From Cetobacterium sp. UBA6069 (lineage in GTDB: Bacteria; Fusobacteriota; Fusobacteriia; Fusobacteriales; Fusobacteriaceae): a stretch of DNA of 19,400 nucleotides. Shown here one piece after another: positions 7,718 through 15,990 of the stretch. Under the pieces are notes generated by a model. It had not been told where the DNA came from. It saw only the letters and a program-made list of their open reading frames with translations, and did no database searches. The translations under genes were made by a program, and so were the position numbers. Positions within the stretch are counted from its first letter, which is position 1, and each line of letters starts with the position of its first letter. The DNA is taken from NCBI GenBank assembly GCA_002428805.1, contig DIXX01000076.1:61935-81334 (forward strand), read 5' to 3'.

Positions 7718-7786
7718 GTGAGGCGTTGATAAAAGAGGGGGCACCTAATTTTTGAAAGCCTCCTTTTAGCTTAAAAAGGAGTAAGA
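7718..7786 (+). promoter_or_regulatory. Leader with mutually exclusive hairpins controlling the DUF4911 ribosome binding site
   Basis: Hairpin S: 7760-7767 (CTCCTTTT) pairs perfectly with 7774-7781 (AAAAGGAG), 8 bp with a 6-nt AGCTTA loop, and buries the Shine-Dalgarno sequence of the gene at 7787. Hairpin A: 7733-7742 (AAGAGGGGGC) pairs with 7758-7767 (GCCTCCTTTT), 10 bp including two G-U pairs and a 15-nt loop, and uses the same 3' strand, so it would free the ribosome binding site. A third option, GAGGC 7720-7724 with GCCTC 7758-7762, competes for the same strand. This is sequester/anti-sequester architecture. The trigger is unknown and folding was judged by eye only. Confidence 0.5.
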
Positions 7787-8026
7787 ATGGATAGTTATGA
7801 ATTTAAAATAAAAACAAAGCGTGAGGATATAGATTTCATCAATAAGATAATGGAAGCTTATGAAGGAGTAGGGGTAGTAAGAACTAAAAATGCCGACGCA
7901 GGAGATTTATCAATTGTATCAACAACAGATTTCAAAGAGGATGTAAGAATGATTGTTGAAGATTTAAATAGAAAATGGGTTAAAGCTGAGATAGTTTCTG
8001 AAGGACCTTGGTCTGGAGAGTTATAA
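7787..8026 (+). CDS. DUF4911-family small protein
   Basis: 79 residues, acidic and basic mixed, no signal or membrane segment. The sequence YEFKIKTKREDIDFINKIMEAYEGVGVVRTKNADAGDLSIVS reads like DUF4911 (PF16256): a short beta-alpha-beta fold with a conserved VRT(K) and a following acidic turn, then a helix ending in GPWSGEL. Function is unknown. It sits between rsmA and khpA-rimM-trmD, so a role in RNA or ribosome metabolism is plausible by context only. Its ribosome binding site lies in the leader hairpin at 7760-7781. The family name is from memory and should be checked by profile search. Confidence 0.75.
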   Translation: MDSYEFKIKTKREDIDFINKIMEAYEGVGVVRTKNADAGDLSIVSTTDFKEDVRMIVEDLNRKWVKAEIVSEGPWSGEL

Positions 8027-8054
8027 GACAATATAAAAATTAGGAGGATATATC

Positions 8055-8294
8055 GTGGAAAAATTAGAGCAATTAATCAACTATGTAATCGGAGAGTTAG
8101 TTGAAACAAAAGAGGGAATAAGAATAAGTTATGATTTGATAGATGATACAGTGACATTTAAAGTTAGTGTAGCTCAAGGTGAAATGGGAAGAGTTATTGG
8201 AAAAAATGGACTTACAGCTAACTCAATAAGAGGTGTTATGCAAGCTGCTGGAGTAAAAGATAAATTAAATGTAAATGTTGAGTTTGTTGACTAA
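8055..8294 (+). CDS. khpA: KH-domain RNA-binding protein KhpA
   Basis: 79 residues, nearly all one type-II KH domain with the RNA-contacting GxxG loop at 49-52 (GRVIGKNGLTANSIRGVM). KhpA, usually as a heterodimer with KhpB/Jag, binds many RNAs and affects cell envelope genes in Firmicutes. The start codon is GTG, with TAGGAGG 7 nt upstream; no better start exists. The usual bacterial order is rpsP-khpA-rimM-trmD; here khpA-rimM-trmD is kept but rpsP (ribosomal protein S16) is absent, replaced by DUF4911. Confidence 0.92.
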   Translation: MEKLEQLINYVIGELVETKEGIRISYDLIDDTVTFKVSVAQGEMGRVIGKNGLTANSIRGVMQAAGVKDKLNVNVEFVD

Positions 8295-8320
8295 TAAGTA
8301 ATTTTGGAAGGAGAGTTAAA

Positions 8321-8836
8321 ATGGATTTATTATCAGTTGGAAGAGTTTCAGGAACACACCACTTAAAAGGAGCTATAAAAGTAACTTCAAATTTAGATGA
8401 TTTAGAGCCTTTAAATGGAAGTAAAGTAATGGTAGAGTTACCTTCAGGTGATGTAAAAATATTAACAGTAAAAAAAGCATCAAATATGGTAGATAAAAAA
8501 TGGATTCTTGAATTTGAAGAGTTAACAAATAAAACAGATGCCAACTCTATTCAAAATGGAGTTATAAAAGTAAGAAGAGATATCTTAGGAATAGAAGAGG
8601 ATGAGTTTTTAGCAAATGATGTTTTAGGAATGACGGCTATAACAGAGGATGGAGAAAATATAGGAGAAGTTGTAGATGTTTATGAAACAGCAGCTCATGA
8701 TATCTATGTTATAGAGGATGAAGAGTATGAAACGATGATTCCTGATGTTGAAGTTTTCATAAAGAAAATAGACTTTGAAAAAAGAGAAATTATAGTTTCA
8801 TTAATTGATGGAATGAGAGAAAAAAAGAAAGACTAA
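8321..8836 (+). CDS. rimM: Ribosome maturation factor RimM
   Basis: 171 residues, normal length. The N-terminal RimM barrel (about 1-85: SVGRVSGTHHLKGAIKV, the diagnostic VG-I-x-G-x-H-G-like start) is followed by a PRC barrel (about 95-165: DVLGMTAITEDGENIGEVVDVYETAAHDIYVI, MIPDVEVFIKKID). RimM binds ribosomal protein S19 and helps assemble the 30S head. AAGGAGAG precedes the ATG. It is directly followed by trmD, as in most bacteria. Confidence 0.95.
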   Translation: MDLLSVGRVSGTHHLKGAIKVTSNLDDLEPLNGSKVMVELPSGDVKILTVKKASNMVDKKWILEFEELTNKTDANSIQNGVIKVRRDILGIEEDEFLANDVLGMTAITEDGENIGEVVDVYETAAHDIYVIEDEEYETMIPDVEVFIKKIDFEKREIIVSLIDGMREKKKD

Positions 8837-8846
8837 GGAGAATATT

Positions 8847-9572
8847 GTGAGAATAAATATATTAACACTATTTCCAGAGTTTTTTGATTCGTTTAAAGAG
8901 CATAGTATAGTAAAAAGAGCTGTGGAGAGAGATCAGGTAGAGATAAATATAGTTAATATAAGAGACTTTGCTGAAGGAAAACATAAGCAGTGCGATGATA
9001 TACCTTTTGGTGGTGGAGCAGGAATGGTTATGAAGCCTGAACCACTACTTAGAGCTTTAGAGCAAAATGGTGGAAAGGTAATCTATACCTCACCACAAGG
9101 GGTTAGATTAAATCAGAAACTAGCATGTGATTTATCTCAAGAAGAAGAGATAACAATAATAGCGGGTCATTATGAAGGGATAGATGAAAGAGTTATTGAT
9201 AGTAAAGTTGATCTAGAGATTTCCTTAGGAGATTTCGTTTTAACAGGAGGAGAGTTACCTGCAATGGTAATTTCAGATTCAATAATAAGATTAATTCCTG
9301 GAGTTATAAAAAAAGAGTCTTATGAAAATGACTCTTTTTATAATGGACTTTTAGATTATCCACATTATACAAGACCAGCTGAACATGAAGGATTGAAAGT
9401 ACCGGATGTTCTTCTGTCGGGTCATCATAAAAATATAGATGAGTGGAGATTAAAGCAAAGCTTAAAAAGAACTTTAGAAAGAAGGCCCGAACTATTAAAA
9501 AATCGTGAGTTTTCAAAACTAGAGAAGAAACTTTTAAAAGAGATAAAAGGAAGTGGAGCAAATGATATATAA
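8847..9572 (+). CDS. trmD: tRNA (guanine37-N1)-methyltransferase TrmD
   Basis: 241 residues. SPOUT-class enzyme that methylates G37 next to the anticodon and so prevents +1 frameshifting. Motifs: GGGAGMVMKPEP (55-66), IIAGHYEGIDERV (104-116), SLGDFVLTGGELPAMV (126-141; knot and SAM site), IPGVI, and LLDYPHYTRP (168-177) with the catalytic Asp170. The start is GTG with AAGGAG 6 nt before it, 10 bp after rimM. Bases 9310-9339 inside the gene form a perfect inverted repeat. Its end overlaps the carbonic anhydrase gene by 11 bp. Ribosomal gene rplS, the common next gene, is not here. Confidence 0.96.
   Translation: MRINILTLFPEFFDSFKEHSIVKRAVERDQVEINIVNIRDFAEGKHKQCDDIPFGGGAGMVMKPEPLLRALEQNGGKVIYTSPQGVRLNQKLACDLSQEEEITIIAGHYEGIDERVIDSKVDLEISLGDFVLTGGELPAMVISDSIIRLIPGVIKKESYENDSFYNGLLDYPHYTRPAEHEGLKVPDVLLSGHHKNIDEWRLKQSLKRTLERRPELLKNREFSKLEKKLLKEIKGSGANDI
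9310..9339 (+). repeat. Inverted repeat with terminator-like features inside trmD
   Basis: 9310-9319 (AAAAAGAGTC) and 9330-9339 (GACTCTTTTT) are perfect reverse complements around a 10-nt loop. The right arm ends in five T, then AT-rich sequence. It encodes KKESYENDSF of TrmD. Its effect, if any, is unknown. Confidence 0.6.
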
Positions 9573-10080
9573 ATTAGGAGATTTAGTTCCAAAAATTGGT
9601 GAGAATAATCTTATTGTTGAAAATGCTACAATAGTTGGAGATGTTGAAACTGGAAAAAATGTAAGTATCTGGTTTTCAGCTGTTTTAAGAGCTGATATGA
9701 GTAAAATTACAGTAGGAGATAATTCAAATATTCAGGATAACACAACAGTTCATGGAGACACACCTTTTCCAGTAGTAATTGGAAAAAATGTAACTATAGG
9801 TCACAACTGTGTGATACATGGTTGTGAAATAGGAGAAAATGTTATTATTGGAATGGGATCAATTTTATTAAACGGAGCTAAAATTCCTAAAAATTGTATT
9901 GTTGGAGCTGGAAGTTTAGTAACAGATAAGCTGATAGCAGAGGAGGGGGATTTAATTGTTGGATCCCCAGCAAAAGTTGTAAAGAAGCTTTCTGATAAAA
10001 ATATAGATTATTTACAATATGCAAATGAGGTATATTTGAATAAAATAGAAACTTATAAAAAATTAGAGAGAATAGGGTAG
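9562..10080 (+). CDS. Gamma-class carbonic anhydrase family protein (left-handed beta helix)
   Basis: 172 residues from ATG 9562; an in-frame GTG at 9553 would add three residues, but the ATG starts the conserved MIYKLG stretch. The middle is a run of hexapeptide repeats (VGDNSNIQDNTTVHG, VVIGKNVTIGHNCVIHGCEIGENVIIGMGS). Zinc-type His64, His81 and His86 have the gamma-CA spacing, and RADMS (43-47) and NIQDN fit the active-site Arg and Gln/Asn. YrdA/PaaY-like proteins may hydrate CO2 or be inactive trimers; activity is unproven. The start overlaps trmD by 11 bp. Confidence 0.88.
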   Translation: MIYKLGDLVPKIGENNLIVENATIVGDVETGKNVSIWFSAVLRADMSKITVGDNSNIQDNTTVHGDTPFPVVIGKNVTIGHNCVIHGCEIGENVIIGMGSILLNGAKIPKNCIVGAGSLVTDKLIAEEGDLIVGSPAKVVKKLSDKNIDYLQYANEVYLNKIETYKKLERIG

Positions 10081-10088
10081 GTAAAGAA

Positions 10089-10652
10089 ATGAGAAAAGCA
10101 ATATATTTAGGACTAGTTCACTCACCAGTATACAATAAAAGAGGGGACATAGTTTGTACTTCAGTAACAAATTTTGATATTCACGACATATCAAGAACAT
10201 GTAGAACATATGATGTAAATCAATACCATATAATAGTATCTGTAGATGCTCAAAAGCAATTAACTGAAAGAATTATAGGTTATTGGCAAGATGGGTTTGG
10301 AACAGGATATAACAGAGATAGAGAGGAAGCTTTTGGAAGAACTAGAGTTTATGAATCTATCGAAAGAAGTATCGCTGAAATAGAGGCTAAAGAAGGAAAG
10401 AAGCCTTTAATAATAACAACATCAGCAAAAACATTCCCAAACTCAATAAGTTATAAAAATTTATCTGAAAAAATGATAAATGATGATCAGCCATATCTAA
10501 TTCTATTTGGAACAGGGTGGGGATTAATTGATGAGGTTATGAATATGTCAGATTACATTTTAGAACCAATAAGAGGAGCAGCAGACTATAACCATCTATC
10601 AGTTAGATCGGCAGTTTCAATTATTTTAGATAGATTACTAGGTGAAAACTAA
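10089..10652 (+). CDS. SPOUT-fold RNA methyltransferase (PF09936 type)
   Basis: 187 residues, no signal. Matches the TM1570-like SAM-dependent RNA methyltransferase family in layout: IYLGLVHSPVYNKRGDIVCTSVTNFDIHDISRTCRTY at the N-terminus, and a C-terminal trefoil-knot region with PYLILFGTGWGLIDEV and PIRGAADYNHLSVRSAVSIILDRLLG. The family is commonly found next to trmD; its RNA target is, to my knowledge, not established. GGTAGG precedes the ATG, 8 bp after the carbonic anhydrase gene. The stop codon directly abuts the polC TTG start. Confidence 0.85.
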   Translation: MRKAIYLGLVHSPVYNKRGDIVCTSVTNFDIHDISRTCRTYDVNQYHIIVSVDAQKQLTERIIGYWQDGFGTGYNRDREEAFGRTRVYESIERSIAEIEAKEGKKPLIITTSAKTFPNSISYKNLSEKMINDDQPYLILFGTGWGLIDEVMNMSDYILEPIRGAADYNHLSVRSAVSIILDRLLGEN

Positions 10653-13600
10653 TTGAGAAGAGAAATTAGAATAAGACCTCAGAGAAATATTTTTAAAGAG
10701 ATGGGGATTGAAAATATTGAAATTACAGAGATCGTTTTTAGCGAAAGAAATAAAAAAATGGATCTTATATGTGTGGTTTCTACTCCACAAGATTTAAAAG
10801 GATTAGATAAGGCTTATGAAAATTTAAAAAAGAAGTTTGGAAGTGAGTTAGACATAGACTTTAAAATAGAGTATATGTCTAAAGAGATAAGTAAGGAAAG
10901 TTTTTTAGAGATTGTCGAAAGAGTTATTGAAAAGTTAAAAAAAACAAATGCTATTTCAAAATCGTTTTTATATCTATATAGAGTTTCTATTAAAGAAAAT
11001 AATGTTAATATTGAATTAAAAAATGAGATGGCAGTTGAAACATTGTATAGTTCAAATTTAGATATAAAATTACAATCTCTTTTAGAGAACTATGGAATAA
11101 AAGGGTTTAAAGTTAACTTTGTTTCTGGAGATTTCAATAGTGAGATAAAAAATATTGAGAATGATATAGAAAATCAAATAATAACTTTAAGTGCAAAAGA
11201 AGAGGAAAAAGAAAATATTCCTAAAATAGTTGCACCACCAGTAGAAATAAAGTCAGCTGTTCCAATGGGAAGAGGTGGATTTAGTAAAAAGAAGGATATA
11301 AAAAGTCCGAGCATGCCATTGTCAGAATTTAAAGAGCTTATAGAGAATGAGATCGCAGTTATAGAGGGTGAACTTTTTGCGACTGATGGAAGAGAGCTAA
11401 GAACTGGAAAAATTCTTCAAGTTTTAAGAATAACAGATGGAGAGGACTCGATAACTGCAAAAATTTTCTTGAATAGTCCAGAAGATTTTGATGTAAAAGT
11501 TGGAGATTATATAAAAATTAGTGGAAAAAAACAGATAGATACATTTGAAAATAACGAAGAGATAATACTGGTTAATATTTTAAATAAATTAGATAAACAA
11601 AAATCTAAAAAGCAGGATTTATCTGAAGAAAAAATGGTAGAGTTACACACTCACACTAAGATGAGTGAGATGTGTGGAGTAGAGGATGTCAAAGGAATAG
11701 TAGGAAGAGCATTGGAGTATGGACATAAAGCTGTTGCTATAACGGACTATGGTGTTGTTCATGCTTTCCCATTTGCATATAAAGCAGCTAAAGGAAAAGA
11801 TATAAAAATTATTTTCGGATGTGATATGTATATGGTTGATGATAGTCAGCCAATGGTTCAGAATGCAAAGGATGTTTTAATAGATGAGGAAACATACGTT
11901 GTATTTGACTTGGAGACTTTAGGTCTTAACTCACATAAAAATGAGATTATAGAGATTGGAGCCATAAAACTTCAAGGAAGAAGAATTGTGGATAGATATT
12001 CTCAACTTATAAATCCAGGGAAACCTATTCCTAAAAAAATTCAAGAGATAACAGGTATAGATGATGCATTAGTAGCAGGTATGCCAACAATAGATGAAGT
12101 ATTACCTAAATTTATGGAATTTTTAGGAGATGCAACATTGGTAGCTCATAATGCACCGTTCGATATGGGATTCTTAAAAAGAGATATAAAAAAATATTTA
12201 GATATAGATTACAATCCAGCAGTTATCGATACGTTACAAATGGCAAGAGATTTATATCCTAATCAAAAAGGATATGGATTAAAACCAATGACAAAATTCT
12301 TAAAAGTAGCTTTAGAAAATCATCATAGAGCTGTTGACGACTCACAAGCTACAGCAGCGATGTTTGCAATTTTCTTAGAGAGGTATTTAGAGATTGGAGT
12401 AACAAATCAACTAAATATGACTGGAGCTTTTCCTCTGAACTTTAGAAAACAGGATATTAGAAATGTTCTGGTTTTAGTAAAAGATTTAGTTGGATTAAAA
12501 AATCTTTATAAATTGATTTCAGAAGCTCATATCGATTATTTTGGAAATAAAAAACCTAGAATTTTAAAGAGTGTGCTAAATGAAAATAGAGAGGGTCTTA
12601 TACTAGGAGCCCCAACTTCAGTTCACTTTGCAAATAGTGGAGAACTTTCAGAAGCGTATTTCAGAAATGATTTAGAAAAAGTTAAGAGATGTTTAGAATT
12701 CTATGACTATGTTGAATTACAGCCAAGAATCGCTTTCTCAGAATTTTTAGATGCCGATGAAACTGGAGCTATAGCGTCATTTAAAGATGTAGAAAAGATG
12801 AATAGATATATGTATGATTTAGCTAAAGAAAGTGGCAAAATTGTAACAGGAACATCAAATGTTCACTATCTTGAGAAAGAGGATCATAAAATAAGATCAA
12901 TTCTTCTTTACGGAAGTGGAAGTGTATTTAGAGAGAATCAATATAGAGTTGACAATGGATTCTACTTTAGAACCACAGATGAACTTTTAGAAGAGTTTAG
13001 TTATTTAGGTGAAGATATAGCAAAAGAGATTGTTATACATGCAACAAATGAGATAAATAACAAAATTGAAAAAGTACAACCAATTCCAAGTGGTTTCTAT
13101 CCACCAAAAATAGATAACGCTGAAAACATAGTAAGAGATATGACTTATGCTAAAGCTTATGAGCTTTATGGAAACCCTTTACCACAAAATGTTGAAGCAA
13201 GAATTGAAAGAGAATTGAAAGCTATTATAGGAAATGGATTCTCTGTACTATATTTATCAGCTCAAAAACTAGTAAAAAAATCTCTTGATAACGGTTATTT
13301 AGTTGGTTCAAGAGGATCAGTTGGGTCTTCAATAGTGGCGTATATGATGGAAATAACAGAGGTTAATGCTCTATATCCACATTATTTATGTACAAATCCA
13401 GAATGTAAGCATTCAGAGTTTATTGAAAGAGAAGGAGCTGGAGTCGATTTACCAGATAAAGATTGTCCAAAATGTGGTCAAAGACTGAAAAAGGATGGGC
13501 ATTCAATTCCATTTGAAGTTTTCATGGGGTTTGATGGAGATAAGGTTCCAGATATAGATCTTAACTTCTCAGGAGAGTATCAATCAGAAATACACAGATA

Positions 13601-14981
13601 TTGTGAAGAGTTATTTGGAAAGAGTAACGTATTTAAAGCCGGAACTATATCAACTTTAGCAGAGAAGAATGCTGAGGGTTATGTAAGGAAATTCTTCGAA
13701 GATCACAATATAACTTCAGGTAGAGCAGAAGTTATGAGAATGGCTCAAAAATGTGAGGGAGCAAAGAAAACAACAGGACAGCATCCAGGTGGAATGATAG
13801 TTGTACCTCAAGGAAATTCTATATACGAGTTTTGTCCAGTTCAAAGACCTGCAAATGATCAAAGTAGTGACTCTACAACAACCCATTATGATTATCACGT
13901 AATGGATGAACAATTAGTAAAATTAGATATACTTGGTCATGATGACCCTACTACAATAAAGATGCTTCAAGAATATACAGGTGTAAATGTTTATGATATT
14001 CCATTAGCTGACCCAGAGACTATAAAGATATTCTCAGGGACAGAATCTTTAGGTGTAACTAAGGAGGAGATCGGTTCAGTAGTAGGAACTTACGGTGTTC
14101 CAGAGTTTGGAACAGGGTTTGTAAGACAGATGCTAGTTGATACTATGCCAACAACTTTCGCAGAGCTTGTAAGAATATCAGGTCTTTCTCATGGTACAGA
14201 TGTATGGCTAAACAATGCTCAAGAGTTTGTAAGAGAAGGAAAAGCAACTTTATCACAGATAATATCGGTTAGAGATGATATTATGAACTTCTTAATAGAT
14301 CAAGGTCTTGAAAAAGGAACAGCATTTAAAATAATGGAGTTTGTAAGAAAAGGTCAACCGAGTAAAAATGTAAATCAGTGGAAAGATTATTCTGACTTAA
14401 TGAAAGAGCATGGAGTACCTGAATGGTATATAGAATCATGTAGAAGAATAAAGTACATGTTCCCTAAAGGCCATGCAGTTGCTTATGTTATGATGGCAAT
14501 GAGAATAGCATACTTTAAAGTTCATTATCCATTAGCTTTCTATGCAGCTTATTTAAGCAGAAAAGTAGAGGATTTTGATTTTGAACTTATGAAGGATCTA
14601 GCTAGTGTAAGAGAAAGAATACAGGAATTAAATAAAGAACCAAAGTTAGATGTAAAAAAGAAAGCTCAGCTTGCAGTATGTGAAATAATAGTAGAAATGC
14701 ATGCGAGAGGATTCGAGTTTTTAAATTTAGATGTCTATAAATCTCACGGATATAGATTCACAATAGAGGATGGGAAAATAAGAGTTCCACTGATGGCCTT
14801 AAATGGATTAGGAGCCTCTGTTATGGAGAATATTATTAGAGAAAGAGAGTTGGGAAGATTCATCTCCTATGAAGATTTAAAAAGAAGAACAAAAACCTCT
14901 CAAACGACAGTTGATAAATTGAAAGAACTTAATTGTATTGAAGCTTTGAGTGAAACAAATCAGACAACTTTATTTTTCTAG
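10653..14981 (+). CDS. polC: DNA polymerase III PolC (alpha subunit with proofreading exonuclease)
   Basis: 1442 residues, full-length C-family replicative polymerase. Order: N-terminal region; OB fold (about 230-310); PHP domain (about 328-410) split by a DEDDh exonuclease insert (about 412-585: Asp419, Glu421, Asp504, His558, Asp563); PHP continuation to about 750; zinc knuckle Cys913, Cys918, Cys938, Cys941; palm with catalytic Asp967 and Asp969 (VPDIDLNFSG) and Asp1092 (LDILGHDDPT); C-terminal duplex-binding and tau-binding part. The start is TTG immediately after the previous stop, with AGGTGA 7 nt upstream; ATG 10701 is an alternative. Several expected PHP metal ligands are replaced (Cys341, Tyr366, Asp391). 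Confidence 0.96.
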   Translation: MRREIRIRPQRNIFKEMGIENIEITEIVFSERNKKMDLICVVSTPQDLKGLDKAYENLKKKFGSELDIDFKIEYMSKEISKESFLEIVERVIEKLKKTNAISKSFLYLYRVSIKENNVNIELKNEMAVETLYSSNLDIKLQSLLENYGIKGFKVNFVSGDFNSEIKNIENDIENQIITLSAKEEEKENIPKIVAPPVEIKSAVPMGRGGFSKKKDIKSPSMPLSEFKELIENEIAVIEGELFATDGRELRTGKILQVLRITDGEDSITAKIFLNSPEDFDVKVGDYIKISGKKQIDTFENNEEIILVNILNKLDKQKSKKQDLSEEKMVELHTHTKMSEMCGVEDVKGIVGRALEYGHKAVAITDYGVVHAFPFAYKAAKGKDIKIIFGCDMYMVDDSQPMVQNAKDVLIDEETYVVFDLETLGLNSHKNEIIEIGAIKLQGRRIVDRYSQLINPGKPIPKKIQEITGIDDALVAGMPTIDEVLPKFMEFLGDATLVAHNAPFDMGFLKRDIKKYLDIDYNPAVIDTLQMARDLYPNQKGYGLKPMTKFLKVALENHHRAVDDSQATAAMFAIFLERYLEIGVTNQLNMTGAFPLNFRKQDIRNVLVLVKDLVGLKNLYKLISEAHIDYFGNKKPRILKSVLNENREGLILGAPTSVHFANSGELSEAYFRNDLEKVKRCLEFYDYVELQPRIAFSEFLDADETGAIASFKDVEKMNRYMYDLAKESGKIVTGTSNVHYLEKEDHKIRSILLYGSGSVFRENQYRVDNGFYFRTTDELLEEFSYLGEDIAKEIVIHATNEINNKIEKVQPIPSGFYPPKIDNAENIVRDMTYAKAYELYGNPLPQNVEARIERELKAIIGNGFSVLYLSAQKLVKKSLDNGYLVGSRGSVGSSIVAYMMEITEVNALYPHYLCTNPECKHSEFIEREGAGVDLPDKDCPKCGQRLKKDGHSIPFEVFMGFDGDKVPDIDLNFSGEYQSEIHRYCEELFGKSNVFKAGTISTLAEKNAEGYVRKFFEDHNITSGRAEVMRMAQKCEGAKKTTGQHPGGMIVVPQGNSIYEFCPVQRPANDQSSDSTTTHYDYHVMDEQLVKLDILGHDDPTTIKMLQEYTGVNVYDIPLADPETIKIFSGTESLGVTKEEIGSVVGTYGVPEFGTGFVRQMLVDTMPTTFAELVRISGLSHGTDVWLNNAQEFVREGKATLSQIISVRDDIMNFLIDQGLEKGTAFKIMEFVRKGQPSKNVNQWKDYSDLMKEHGVPEWYIESCRRIKYMFPKGHAVAYVMMAMRIAYFKVHYPLAFYAAYLSRKVEDFDFELMKDLASVRERIQELNKEPKLDVKKKAQLAVCEIIVEMHARGFEFLNLDVYKSHGYRFTIEDGKIRVPLMALNGLGASVMENIIRERELGRFISYEDLKRRTKTSQTTVDKLKELNCIEALSETNQTTLFF

Positions 14982-14990
14982 GAGGTCAAA

Positions 14991-15905
14991 GTGTTTAATA
15001 TAAAAAAACAATACTTAGGTGCAGGACTAATTTGTTTAGCTGCAACTATGTGGGGATTTGATGGGATAGTTTTAACACCAAGATTATTTAAGTTAGATGT
15101 GGCATACGTAGTATTTGTATTGCATTTACTTCCATTATTAGGAATGAGCTTAATATTTGGAAAGTCAGAGATAGGTAATATAAAAAAATTAAATAAAGAG
15201 GATTTATTCTTTTATTTTTTAATAGCATTATTTGGAGGAGCTTTAGGTACTTTATCTATAGTTAAAGCTCTATTTTTAGTAAATTTCAATCATCTTACAG
15301 TTGTAACACTACTTCAAAAATTACAACCAGTATTTGCAATTGTTTTAGCAAGAATTTTGTTGGGTGAAAAAGTAGGAAAGAATTTTATATTCTGGGCATT
15401 AGCAGCGTTGGTAAGTGGATATTTATTGACTTTCCAATTTACTCTGCCTCACTTTGAGGCTGGAGATAAGGTTGGGGTAGCTAGTTTATATGCAATATTA
15501 GCAGCCTTTTCTTTTGGAAGTTCAACAGTATTTGGGAAAAAAATATTGACAAATTCTTCGTTTAGAACAGCGTTATACACAAGATATTTGTTTACTTCAA
15601 TAATTACAGGAGCGATAGTTATATTTAATGGTAATTTAGGATGGTTTTTAAAAACAACTCCAGATCAGTGGTTAATATTTGTAATTATAGGTTTAACTAC
15701 AGGAAGTGGAGCAGTATTACTTTACTATTTAGGACTTAGACATATAAGAGCTAATATAGCTACTATGTGTGAACTTTGTTTCCCGGTATCTTCAATAGTT
15801 TTTGATTATATATTTAATAAAAAAATATTGTCACCAATTCAGTTCATTAGTGCAGGAATACTACTATTTACAATATATAAAATCACTAAGAATCAAAAAA
15901 ACTAA
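14991..15905 (+). CDS. EamA/DMT-family membrane transporter
   Basis: 304 residues with about ten hydrophobic helices in two EamA repeats (about 10-140 and 160-300). First repeat: GLICLAATMWGFDGIV and VVTLLQKLQPVFAIVLARILLGEKVG; second: YAILAAFSFGSSTVFGKKIL and LYYLGLRHIRANIATMCELCFPVSSIVFDYIF. The placement of Pro and Glu/Lys at the repeat ends is typical of drug/metabolite exporters, some of which export threonine or homoserine. The start is GTG; the polC stop codon is part of its TAGGAGG ribosome binding site, so expression is linked to polC. No terminator follows. Threonine export would fit the next gene but is only a guess. Confidence 0.88.
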   Translation: MFNIKKQYLGAGLICLAATMWGFDGIVLTPRLFKLDVAYVVFVLHLLPLLGMSLIFGKSEIGNIKKLNKEDLFFYFLIALFGGALGTLSIVKALFLVNFNHLTVVTLLQKLQPVFAIVLARILLGEKVGKNFIFWALAALVSGYLLTFQFTLPHFEAGDKVGVASLYAILAAFSFGSSTVFGKKILTNSSFRTALYTRYLFTSIITGAIVIFNGNLGWFLKTTPDQWLIFVIIGLTTGSGAVLLYYLGLRHIRANIATMCELCFPVSSIVFDYIFNKKILSPIQFISAGILLFTIYKITKNQKN

Positions 15906-15912
15906 AAAACAC

Positions 15913-15941
15913 TTGAAAAACTTGTCCTAAAAATATATAAT
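15913..15941 (+). promoter_or_regulatory. Promoter of ilvA
   Basis: -35 TTGAAA (15913-15918), 17-bp spacer, perfect -10 TATAAT (15936-15941), about 43 bp before the predicted transcription start to GTG distance. A second TATAAT at 15959-15964 has no matching -35. Confidence 0.7.
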
Positions 15942-15990
15942 AAACTTATTAAAAGTTGTATAATAATGAATTTTTTGGAGGGGTTAAACC

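Noticed and set aside
7692..7754. A promoter between rsmA and the DUF4911 gene
   Set aside because: TTGAAG/TAATAA and TTGATA/TAATTT are present, but spacers are only about 14 bp; read-through from the hpt promoter is more likely.
15959..15964. Second TATAAT upstream of ilvA
   Set aside because: No -35-like sequence lies 16-18 bp upstream; the TTGAAA/TATAAT pair at 15913-15941 is complete.
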